Assembly: GCA_009731375.1 (NCBI GenBank)
Contig: BJOX01000204.1
Span: 197,121 to 261,120 of the forward strand
Origin: Paulinella micropora
Taxonomy: Eukaryota > Cercozoa > Imbricatea > Euglyphida
Length of the DNA: 64,000 nt
Direction: 5' to 3'
Below the pieces are notes generated by a model. It was not told where the DNA came from. It was given only the letters and a program-made list of their open reading frames with translations, and did no database searches. The translations under genes were made by a program, and so were the position numbers. Below are positions 55,456 through 64,000 of this stretch, piece by piece (position 1 is the first letter of the stretch; each line of letters opens with the position of its first letter).

Positions 55456-56200
55456 TAGCCTTCATCGACAATGGCCTGCTCAAGTTAGGAATGATCATGG
55501 ACGAAGATCCCATTTGACATCATTTCTGAACGAAATCGAAAACTAGTTAGTGAAGTCGAAACATCGTGCAGAGGAGAATCTAATGAACTGGTCAAAAAGA
55601 GTGAATTGTCAACGGTCAAGGTTTTGGCCGGCCGTTAAGGTGCTCAGTCTGATAGCTCCCCCCCCCCCCAGACCTAACTGTTAAATTGAGTTAAGTCCGG
55701 AATGAGTGATTAACGAACGAAGTATGATGTCCTGCAAAAAAAAATTCAAAGGAAAAAGAGAGGCGGATGAGTCTCTTAAACCATGGGAGAACTAAAGAAT
55801 GATGCGTCAATGATTGCGCGATGCGGATCATGATCAGCCGGGGCCGGATATCCATGATTCGCAGCGGGACTGGGACAATTGAGGCGCAGTAGCGAGCGGT
55901 GATATCAGGGGCGATGTCGAGCCGTAGAAAATTCGGTGGCCCGGTATCACACAGCCGAGATGAACCAATTAAGCACCAAATATGCCGTGCCGATATAGTC
56001 ACTGAGGTTTTCAGGTTCGATGCGAATGATCGTTGACCTGCAGGCACAAAAGGTGATCAAGGACTTACAGGGATACGCAGGTCATGGCGTAATTCTCTAG
56101 GGACGATGACGGGTCATTGACAAGTGGGAAAGCGCTGGGCGGTGGCAGGTGAAGCCGGTACGATGAGTAAAACCCACTTGAGAGTGATGGGGGCGGCTAT
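55456..56200. other. Region between the two convergent pol copies
   Basis: Pol-like sequence continues to about 55,520, then unassigned DNA with a C-run at 55,660. I could not find a pair of LTR ends here. Confidence 0.4.
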
Positions 56201-58700
56201 TCCTTGGACTTTGCTTTCTTGCCTTTCTGGAAGACGTGCAGCGGGAAGGTTTCGCCGGTGATGAGGGTACCTCGAAGACGCTTAAGAACATTGGCGGGGA
56301 GCCGGCCTTTGTCCTTGTTGTTCCTGAAGGGACGCCACTCGATGTGGCGATGAACGACTTGATCGTTGATGGAAGAGGAGGGGCTTCCAGGAAGCTAGGG
56401 GTTTGTTCCAGCTCTGGATGGTGGTTTTGCCCTCCGTGTCTTCGTAGATGGGACGGAAGAGAGGGTTGGTGTCCGAGGTCGTACCAAGTTGGAAAACGAC
56501 GAGGTCGTCTTCCTCGTTGAACTTCTCCGGGTCCTCGTCTAAAACGATGCCAAGTTTAACCTGGTTGCGCCGGTCGATGAATGCAACGACTTCACCAGTT
56601 GTGTAGTTGACGGTGTCGTCATCGTAGCTGTCCACTGCGACTGAGTTGAGCGGGGCGACGCCATCGGTGGGAGCAATATACGGGGAGAGGTGTGAGCGGT
56701 CGATCCGCTTCAATACCTTGTTGGTCTTGAGGTGGCGAAGCTTGCAGCAGTTGGAGTTGACCTGCTCCAAGATCGTGTAGGGGCAGTCGAATTGAAGGAC
56801 GGACGAGGCGGGGACGCCTTGCTTCGAGGGCTTAGGGCGGTAGACGGTGACGGTGTCGCCAACCCTCCACTCTTTGACAGCCTTGCGGCGGCCCTTGTTC
56901 TTCTGAGCGACGGATCGGGTGCGGGAGATGTCCGTGTACGCGCTGATGTATGCCGTGACGGCGGTGCGGGCGCGGCGTAGCAATTCGATCTGCTCCGAAG
57001 ACTGAATCGACAGTGTAGGGGAAGCGTCGAGAGCGGCGCTTGAGGCGGAGGCGCGGGCGGTGACAATCTCTGAGAAATCGAAAAATTCCAGTGTGCACTG
57101 GGGTCTGCGCGCCAGCAATGCCCTCAAAGGCGGTTGTACCTGTAGCCGTTGACACATTATTAGGTGTTCTGGGCAAAGGAGAGGGACGGGATGATGCTAG
57201 GCCAGTTCGATTTATCTGCCTTGGGCAGGGATTGGATCGCCATGCAGATCGCCTTGTGACGGCATTCCACGAAGCCGAGCTGATGGTGCGAGTAGGGTGC
57301 GGTGGTCAGCCAGTCGAGGCCGGCCTCACTGCAGAAGCGCTTGGCTAGGGTACCTACAAACGAGCTGTGGTAGTCGGAGAAGATAGACTCCGGAAAACCA
57401 AAGATGTATGCCCATCGGTTGAGGATGATCTCAACGGTCTCCTTGGGGGAAGTCGATGATCGTCAGGATGTACTGAAAAACAGCGCACGGCCGCGGGACG
57501 CAGACATGCATATGATCGATGCCCTGGCCTTGGCTTTGACTGCTCCACTTCAGCGAAGACTAGCGGCCGTAGTTGAGGGTAAGGCGGGCGTGGAACAGTT
57601 GGCAAAAGTGGCAATGGCGGAGGGCGGCGAGGACGTCAGCGTGCATGATATCCGTGCCGTCGACGCGGAACCAAATGTAGCGCTTCTTGATGAAGGGGAC
57701 GAGCGTCGGCGCTTTGGCGTGGTTTTGCATCAAGTGGGCGCAGTTGATTAAAGGACGGCGCAGCTCTTCTGGGATATAGATCTTCAACGTTGACTGCTCG
57801 GCGTCGGCGAGGACGGCGAGGCCTTGGCGGAGGATCGATTCTGTTGATCTTGCGGAGACGGAGGGGACGCCGTCGGTCCAGAGAGGGGCCGTGAAGGCGT
57901 CTTGTCGTTAACGTTGCGCGTCCATGACTTGCTGGTGCGTGACGCGCGGGGCGTGCGAAGTGGTGACAAGAGGATATATGTAGTGCTGTTCCATACTATA
58001 CCGAGGCCAAAGACTAGCCACACTAAGTTGTCGTCAAGAATAGGATCTTGCGACACGTCTCGATGGCCTCTTGCGGGAGGGTATGATTCGGGACGCAGTG
58101 CACGAGGTCTTGCGGCATGAGCAGGGCAAATGGCTTGCGAAGGGCGAACATCAGTGTCACGGGCGACGGCCAGGGATCGTTCAGCAGCGGGGATGACGAT
58201 AGCAAGGTCCCACGTGGCTTGAATGCTGCGTAGGGTCGGGCAGCGCGGATGATGCGGCAGGAGAGGGACTTGAGTTTCGTCTCCAAGGCGGCATGTGTGC
58301 CTTCGACAGCGAGCCAGAGAGTTGAGCCCGCTCTAGGGAGTGGAATAGTTGCAAGGAGCTGTAGGGTGATAGCTTCGGCTTCGCCGATGAGAGTCGGGAC
58401 GCCTGGGCTTATGAAGGGGACACGGGACAGACCATTCGGGAGGAGGTTTTGCTTACCGGGGAGGTACTCCACCTTGAAGCGGATGGTCTGTAGGTTTTCC
58501 AAGACCCATCCGACGATCATGGGGCTGCGAGCGTGCCATAACACAGGAGCGGCAGGTGATAGGTGACAATGGTGAGCTCGTGGTCGCTAGCGTCGATGTA
58601 GTAGCGGCACAATTGAACTCCGTAGATGACACCGGACGGTAGGCTTCTCGCACGTAGGTCGCCCAGCGGGTCTGCGTGTCCGTGAACATGGATTGCCTTC
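56201..58700 (-). pseudogene. Second Ty3/gypsy pol fragment (RNase H and integrase), inverted
   Basis: Read from 58,700 down: TQTRWATYVREAY and YYIDASDHELTIV (RNase H), ARSPMIVGWVLENLQTIRFK with GKQNLLPNGLSRVP, then NHAKAPTLVPFIKKRYIWF with CHFC (integrase zinc module). From about 57,160: NNVSTATGTTAFEG and the C-terminal module WRVGDTVTVYRP...GVPASSVLQF. Each block matches the plus-strand copy with clear divergence (VEYLPGKQNLLPN against VEYIQGKQNLLPD). Many frameshifts. RT and everything upstream are missing, so the element is truncated at its 5' side near 58,700. Confidence 0.8.
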
Positions 58701-59228
58701 ATTCAACCTACTTCCCACTTCATCATAGTTTCAAGCGCCTGCCCCGTGTCATAGCTTGATATATATCCAAACTCACTTGCGGCATACTTATTAAGTTTTC
58801 GATAAACTTGATTTTGTTCTTAGCTTCCACTATAGTTGGTAGGCCTGGGCAAGACGAGTATGTGGTACTTTTGCTTACAAAAATTACACATCATGCCTTG
58901 CATTTCATCATATCATACGCAGCGCTTTGGAAACTCACCGAGCGACTGTCTGATCTTTTCCACTGGCTCGTTAATGCCATATTCTATCCTTGGAAGAAGA
59001 TTATTGAATACAGCGTAAGGGGGGAGTGTAAACTGAATATATCAGTGGTCACGCGCACACACAATTAATTAATGTGTCTGCTGATTCTGCAAATCTACTT
59101 ATGGAAATTCAGCAAAGGTAAATGAGAAGCCTAAAGTATCTCTGCGCATGTGACGGCGCCTAACGTTGCGGCTGATGATTGTAGGAATGATTCTGAACTA
59201 GGATCTGATTAGTAAATTCTGATGGATG
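58701..59228. other. No supported gene
   Basis: A plus-strand frame (58,808-59,068) is open and hydrophobic but not recognisable. No repeats of note. Confidence 0.4.
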
Positions 59229-59512
59229 TATTACTGAGTACATTCAAGTGTCAAACTCAGCCAACGAATTTGAGTTAAGGGTCAGATTTCAGATTAGTGG
59301 TCAGATTCTAGATTACTGGTCAGAATTCAAATTATTTCAATTTAACGGTAATATTTAGCAAAAATTATACAGATTTTGCGGACGGATATAGCAGTTAAGT
59401 TGCACTAATTTGAATTCTGATCACTAATCTGAAATCTGGCCGCTAATCTGAAATCTGCACCTTAACACAAATTCTATGGCTGAGTTGGACACTTGAATGC
59501 ACACAGTAATAA
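59229..59512. mobile_element. Fold-back element 3, ~115-bp arms
   Basis: TATTACTGAGTACATTCAAG at the left and CTTGAATGCACACAGTAATA at the right start an inverted repeat that carries on through repeated (T)CAGATTTCAGATTAGTGG motifs and their complements, around a centre of about 60 bp. Not related in sequence to the 15 kb element. No coding capacity. Confidence 0.75.
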
Positions 59513-60253
59513 TAGCATGATCTGGTTGGGGGTAGCAGCCGATACCTTCAAATGTGTTCATTAAATATTCACACAATTTTAGCTTCTGAAAACTCATTGC
59601 CTGCAGAATTCATGACTGAGGTTAGCTCAGAATTAATAAGTGTTGAATTTAGTGATATTATCAGCAAAGTAAATGGAAGTCACAGTGTAGTCGTCATGAA
59701 ATTTGTAGCATGGTCAGTCTAGCGCGTCAGGTGGCTTCGGCACAATCAGGATTCACGCAAGGCAACGTGGACTGGGGTCGTCTATGGAGACCCACCCTAA
59801 CGGCAAGGCACTGCTGGTCAAGCATTATGTCGGCTGACGGGGAGGTTCCTCAAGCCCTAATGGTAGGGATGAATCGACATGATATAAAGCAGTGGCATCG
59901 CTGGACAATTCTGTGCCCCTCAACAGTACGCTCTCACAACTTTTCATATTAGTCATAGTAATTGAAGAACGCTTGCTTTTCGTTCATGTAGAGCTGAACT
60001 TCGAAAGGACAATGGACAACGGCCTGAGCAATTCTTTCAGTTAACAACCGGCAACCGGAGCGTCCCCCTCTCACCGGCAGTAACAGTAACTTAGCAGAAC
60101 GATGAATTTAAGAACAATGAGAACAATTCCAGCCAGTTCCCAGACGAAGTCAAAAAGGTGTACTGCCACGGAAAACTGTCCTTTGAGTGACAGTGATATG
60201 TGTCAAAAAAGGTAATGACAAAAACTAGTGCCACCAGCACCAGAACAAGTACT
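59513..60253. other. No supported gene
   Basis: Mixed composition. Short frames only. Confidence 0.4.
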
Positions 60254-60955
60254 NNNNNNNNNNNNNNNNNNNNNNNNNNNNNNNNNNNNNNNNNNNNNNN
60301 NNNNNNNNNNNNNNNNNNNNNNNNNNNNNNNNNNNNNNNNNNNNNNNNNNNNNNNNNNNNNNNNNNNNNNNNNNNNNNNNNNNNNNNNNNNNNNNNNNNN
60401 NNNNNNNNNNNNNNNNNNNNNNNNNNNNNNNNNNNNNNNNNNNNNNNNNNNNNNNNNNNNNNNNNNNNNNNNNNNNNNNNNNNNNNNNNNNNNNNNNNNN
60501 NNNNNNNNNNNNNNNNNNNNNNNNNNNNNNNNNNNNNNNNNNNNNNNNNNNNNNNNNNNNNNNNNNNNNNNNNNNNNNNNNNNNNNNNNNNNNNNNNNNN
60601 NNNNNNNNNNNNNNNNNNNNNNNNNNNNNNNNNNNNNNNNNNNNNNNNNNNNNNNNNNNNNNNNNNNNNNNNNNNNNNNNNNNNNNNNNNNNNNNNNNNN
60701 NNNNNNNNNNNNNNNNNNNNNNNNNNNNNNNNNNNNNNNNNNNNNNNNNNNNNNNNNNNNNNNNNNNNNNNNNNNNNNNNNNNNNNNNNNNNNNNNNNNN
60801 NNNNNNNNNNNNNNNNNNNNNNNNNNNNNNNNNNNNNNNNNNNNNNNNNNNNNNNNNNNNNNNNNNNNNNNNNNNNNNNNNNNNNNNNNNNNNNNNNNNN
60901 NNNNNNNNNNNNNNNNNNNNNNNNNNNNNNNNNNNNNNNNNNNNNNNNNNNNNNN
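60254..60955. other. Assembly gap (702 N)
   Basis: Unknown sequence. The flanks do not resemble each other. Confidence 0.99.
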
Positions 60956-61182
60956 CAAGGACCAGGGTTACTATAGCCAGCGCAAGGAGCCAGATTGCCC
61001 ACGAGATTCCACTGCCTTCATCTTCTGTACATACATGGGAAGCTCTGAGAAATTCCTAGTCATGAACAATGACTAAAACCACTTCGTTCTCATCCGATTC
61101 TGGTTGATATCGCTTGTGCAGTGAATCGTTTGAAAGCTCTGAATGCTTTCCAATGAGCCACAATACAGACTCTGGACACAGT

Positions 61183-61313
61183 GGCTGAGAACAAACCGCT
61201 TCAGGTAATTGCTCATGGTAACCCAGAACTCAGCGAGAGCTTCTGCTTACGTTTTCAGTTATAAACACCATGAATAATTGACTTCCAGCGCTTCAAGCGG
61301 TTCATTCTCAGCC
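61183..61313. mobile_element. Small inverted-repeat element, GGCTGAGAAC ends
   Basis: GGCTGAGAACAAACCGCTT at 61,183 and AAGCGGTTCATTCTCAGCC ending at 61,313 form imperfect inverted repeats around about 85 bp. Next to the right arm is TGACTTCCAGCGCTTC, the terminal motif of the element at 62,228, so the two are related. Confidence 0.55.
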
Positions 61314-61585
61314 AATACTGATGTCCAGAAACCTGATTATGGCTCATCAGAATGATCTGGAAGAGAGCCTTCAAACGAATCATTATCAACAAGAATCGGC
61401 TGAGAACAAAGTCATAGCCAGAAATAGCTAAGAACGAAGCGCATAATGATATTTTTGACTGTACTCAAGAAACTAGGAACCTCATCTCTCTGTGTATGTG
61501 CGTGTATAACAATAACAATAGGAACAGCATAGATGGATAGACTATATATATATAAGACTACATGTATATATGTATATATATATAA

Positions 61586-61628
<43 letters not shown>

Positions 61629-61746
61629 CGAGACCATTTCCGCTGCTTTGGTCCCCCAGAACTCGTACGTTTTGGCTTTTGCCTTTCTCGCCGGGCTTAT
61701 CCTTTCCGCTGGACTTCTGTGACCCCCCAAACACATATATTATAGA
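61314..61746. other. Unassigned, with TA and (GA)n runs
   Basis: Another degenerate GGCTGAGAACAAAG motif near 61,400, then TATATA and a GA run (61,589-61,625). No gene. Confidence 0.5.
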
Positions 61747-61785
<39 letters not shown>

Positions 61786-62015
61786 GTGCTTCTCTGTCAA
61801 TGGCTGATGCAAATCTGCACATGCACCTCCATCGTCTCACCCGTGAGGGGAGTACGAAGAATTGACGATAGGCTCTAATGACACCCCCGCACGGGCAGTT
61901 CCAACACTTCCAGAGGGACCGGTATGTTCAATGAAAATACTGGTGGCACCGACGGGAATCGAACTGGCGACAGGGCCCAGATGGTAGAACTTGACCACTG
62001 GGCTATCACGGTGTC
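61747..62015 (-). mobile_element. tRNA-derived SINE with (ATT)n tail
   Basis: Read from 62,015 on the minus strand: a tRNA-like head with A box TAGCCCAGTGG (full match to TRGYNNARNGG) and, about 30 nt later, B box AGTTCGATTCC (10 of 11 to GGTTCGANTCC). The first seven bases pair imperfectly with CGGTGCC, an acceptor-stem relic. A body of about 150 bp follows and the element ends in (ATT)n. The T-stem is too degenerate for a working tRNA. Its head runs up to an N gap, so bases before 62,015 are unknown. Confidence 0.75.
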
Positions 62016-62064
62016 NNNNNNNNNNNNNNNNNNNNNNNNNNNNNNNNNNNNNNNNNNNNNNNNN
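62016..62064. other. Assembly gap (49 N) before a C-run
   Basis: 49 N followed by CCCCCC... and CACACA repeats. Confidence 0.99.
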
Positions 62065-62227
62065 CCCCCCCCCCCCCCCCACCCACCACACACACACACA
62101 CACCCTATTTCCCCATTTTCCGGTTCGTTGCTCGCGAAACGTGTATACGCTTCGCACAGCCTATTCCATGTCTTTTCCACTTTTTGGTGCGCCTGAGAGG
62201 TTTCTAGTTCATAAGTACCATGAAGAA

Positions 62228-62360
62228 TGACTTCAGGCGCTTCAATCTCAGCCCATGCTTGCATCCCAAACTTGTGCTGCGATTCAGTAGGCAGCTCTTG
62301 ATGAGAGGTTTCGAATGAAGCGTCGACCAGCGTTGGCTGAAAACGAAGCGCTTGAAGTCA
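62228..62360. mobile_element. 133-bp MITE-like element, 26-bp terminal inverted repeats
   Basis: Left end TGACTTCAGGCGCTTCAATC and right end AACGAAGCGCTTGAAGTCA are complementary apart from a few mismatches. The interior is non-coding. Related ends occur at 61,183-61,313. Confidence 0.65.
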
Positions 62361-62460
62361 GTGCTTATTGTATTAAGAACTGGGAACTTCTCCCGTGCCC
62401 CAAGCGTTCTTGTGCTTCGCTTTTTTCCCGTTAAACTTTCCTGCGCGAATGATTCGCGCA

Positions 62461-62461
62461 G

Positions 62462-62496
<35 letters not shown>

Positions 62497-62506
62497 NNNN
62501 NNNNNN
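62461..62506. other. C homopolymer and 10-N gap
   Basis: About 35 C then ten N (62,497-62,506), directly left of fold-back element 2. A matching G-run and ten N (63,052-63,061) lie to its right. Confidence 0.95.
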
Positions 62507-62575
62507 ACATACCTGATATTCTATGTTTCATGCATATATGATATATGATATATAAATATATATATATATATATTT

Positions 62576-62963
62576 ATTTATGTATATGGACCTGTCTATT
62601 CTTATATCAAATACAAGCACAGAAAGCATATAAAACACACACAGGAAAACAGAAACACACACAGGAAGCACAAAACATACCTATGTTTTACAAAAATACG
62701 ACAAACTAAGCAGACTAAGGAAGATTTAGACAAAATAACGACAAAACCTCATTTTATTTCATAAAAATGTATATAAACTTCGTTTATATGGTTTTGTCGT
62801 TATTTTGTCTAAATCTTCCTTAGTCTGCTTAGTTTGTCGTATTTTTGTAAAACATAGGTATGTTTTGTGCTTCCTGTGTGTGTTTTCTGTCTTCCTGTAT
62901 GTGTTTTATATGTTTTCTGTGCTTGTATTTGATATACGAATAGACAGGTCCATATACATAAAT
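62576..62963. mobile_element. Fold-back element 2 (~174-nt arms, 41-nt loop)
   Basis: Arms 62,576-62,749 and 62,791-62,963 are near-perfect reverse complements. The loop (CATTTTATTTCATAAAAATG, then TATATAAAC) is closely similar to the loop of element 1 at 15 kb, and both elements end in ATAAATGATCA on the right, although the arms differ over most of their length. Same family, diverged arms. Confidence 0.85.
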
Positions 62964-63104
62964 GATCATCAAAACCAAATGGGGGGAAGGGGGCAGACGC
63001 TCACGAAGTGAGTGGCGGGGGGGGGGGGGGGGGGGGGGGGGGCCGGGGAAGNNNNNNNNNNAAACATACAAAAGAAAAATAATTTTACTCTTTGCTTTTC
63101 TCTT

Positions 63105-63135
<31 letters not shown>

Positions 63136-63417
63136 TTCTTTATATATATGCGTATTAGCAGTGGTAGCAGTAATGGTAATAGGACCAGTAGAAATGATAC
63201 TGACGCGCTCAGCTTTTATCACAGGAAGTAATCTCTATCTCCCGCCATACCACATTATATCCTCTATCACTTTAGCATTTGTGGCTGGCTCATGCTTGCA
63301 TTAGCGCATACTCAGGGATGTACAACTTGTTGTTGTTACGGTAAGGTTAAGGAAGATAAGATTTTGTCACATTCTTGGCTTCTCTAATATTTCCGCATAC
63401 CCAAGGATATACAAGTT
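62964..63417. other. Spacer with G-run, 10-N gap and TA repeats
   Basis: GGGG run and gap 63,052-63,061, TATATA repeats to 63,150, then unassigned sequence. A TTTAGCATT.GTGGCTGGCTC motif occurs at 63,271 and again at 63,490. Confidence 0.5.
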
Positions 63418-63714
63418 GTGGCCGCTGGCCAAGCAACACTGACATCCCTGTACATGTGTATGTGTCCACGCGCCATATCCGTTAATGATTTTAGCATTCG
63501 TGGCTGGCTCGAGGGACTACGCGCTCATCCAGCCAGACGTGCGCTCCTGGTGGATGCAAAAGAGCGCGACTACAAGAAAGCTGAGGCAATGCGGGTCCCT
63601 GGTTATGTGTCCATTCGAGATCGGCCGTCGGAGAGTATTGGAAACGCCATCGACAGTCCTAGATATGAGGATCATTTGAAGAATTTGCCTCTAGAGGTAA
63701 AGGTATTGACTTAG
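63418..63714 (+). CDS. Hypothetical exon or ORF, 98 aa
   Basis: Codes for an Arg/Asp-rich stretch (FSIRGWLEGLRAHPARRALL, then VDAKERDYKKAEAMRVPGYV). CTAGAGGTAAAG near the end could be a splice donor (GAG|GTAAAG), so this may be part of a host gene. Not recognised. Confidence 0.25.
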   Translation: MAAGQATLTSLYMCMCPRAISVNDFSIRGWLEGLRAHPARRALLVDAKERDYKKAEAMRVPGYVSIRDRPSESIGNAIDSPRYEDHLKNLPLEVKVLT

Positions 63715-63754
63715 TCTGTGATTAAATATTATTCCACTAAGCCCCGCGTTCTGC

Positions 63755-64000
63755 AATAAGCTACCTCTCATACCTCGCCTCGCATACCCCTCTCATACCC
63801 CGCCTGTCATACCCCTCTCATACCCCTGTACCATACCTCTGTCTCTCATACCCCGCCTCTCATACCCCTGTCCCATACCCCTGTCCCATAACGCTTGTCT
63901 CATACCCCTGTCCCATACCCAGTCTCATACCGCTGTCCCATACCCCTGTCCCATACCCCTGTCCCATACCCCTGTCTCATACCCCGCCTCTCATACCCCT
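63755..64000. repeat. Minisatellite, unit CATACCCCTGTCC
   Basis: About eighteen copies of a 12-14 bp unit (CATACCCCTGTCC, CATACCCCGCCTCT variants) running off the window end. Confidence 0.95.

Noticed and set aside
58808-59068. Hydrophobic plus-strand ORF of 86 codons
   Set aside because: No recognisable motif and no neighbour support. It lies beside a truncated retroelement.
61940-62015. Functional tRNA gene on the minus strand
   Set aside because: A and B boxes are good, but the T-stem and acceptor stem have mismatches and the sequence continues into a SINE body and (ATT)n tail.
63755-64000. C-rich CATACCCC repeats at the window end as telomere
   Set aside because: The unit is 12-14 bp and variable and does not match known telomere repeats. 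The window end is arbitrary.

Overview
The window is eukaryotic nuclear DNA, probably from an alga or other protist. Evidence: two host genes with GT-AG introns, Ty3/gypsy retroelements, a tRNA-derived SINE, and very heavy microsatellite content. I cannot name the species. The assembly is a mosaic. Seven gaps of exactly 10 N sit in or beside homopolymers or dinucleotide runs, with longer gaps at 48,600-49,087, 60,254-60,955 and 62,016-62,064. Many reading frames carry a single frameshift or stop, and I cannot tell sequencing indels from real decay.

Layout. (1) 1-7.2 kb: intronless, virus-like and broken genes. They include a bestrophin-like membrane protein, an acidic zinc-binding protein with a very long Glu run, a fragment of a viral structural protein that has a full-length homologue at 19-20 kb, a glycosyltransferase-like gene and a long decayed ORF. 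(2) 7.4-13.9 kb: compound microsatellites interleaved with copies of an interspersed repeat. (3) 14.0-14.9 kb: the 3' part of a host ATP-grasp gene. (4) 15.08-15.48 kb: a symmetric fold-back element. (5) about 16.0-23.3 kb: an AT-rich integrated polinton-like virus (PLV) or virophage-like element, with major capsid protein, penton-like protein, fibre-like protein and a tyrosine recombinase resembling protelomerases. (6) 23.4-24.2 kb: a DUF7869-like fragment. (7) 24.3-25.9 kb: minisatellites. (8) 26.1-32.6 kb: a GC-rich intronless block of giant-virus or large-element character: a family-A-polymerase-like plus origin-binding-type helicase reading frame, a small membrane protein and the ribonucleotide reductase large subunit. 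(9) 32.7-33.1 kb: two host leucine-rich-repeat exons of exactly 84 nt each. (10) 33-35.7 kb: microsatellites and a duplicated 0.3 kb segment. (11) 35.9-45.5 kb: a candidate LTR, gag, retropepsin and a long unrecognised ORF block. (12) 45.5-51.5 kb: dense short-palindrome fields, a 0.5 kb tandem repeat, SINE-like sequence and microsatellites. (13) 51.9-58.7 kb: two Ty3/gypsy pol copies facing each other. (14) 58.7-64 kb: fold-back elements, a SINE with a recognisable pol III promoter, and a terminal minisatellite.

How the parts fit together. The PLV genes form a capsid-plus-integration module: capsid and penton on the minus strand, recombinase and fibre-like protein on the plus strand. The 26-32.6 kb block is a DNA replication and dNTP-supply module. 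The fibre-like gene has a second copy in the 1-7 kb block, so that block and the PLV share at least one gene family. The rest is repeats and retroelements in an intron-bearing host background.
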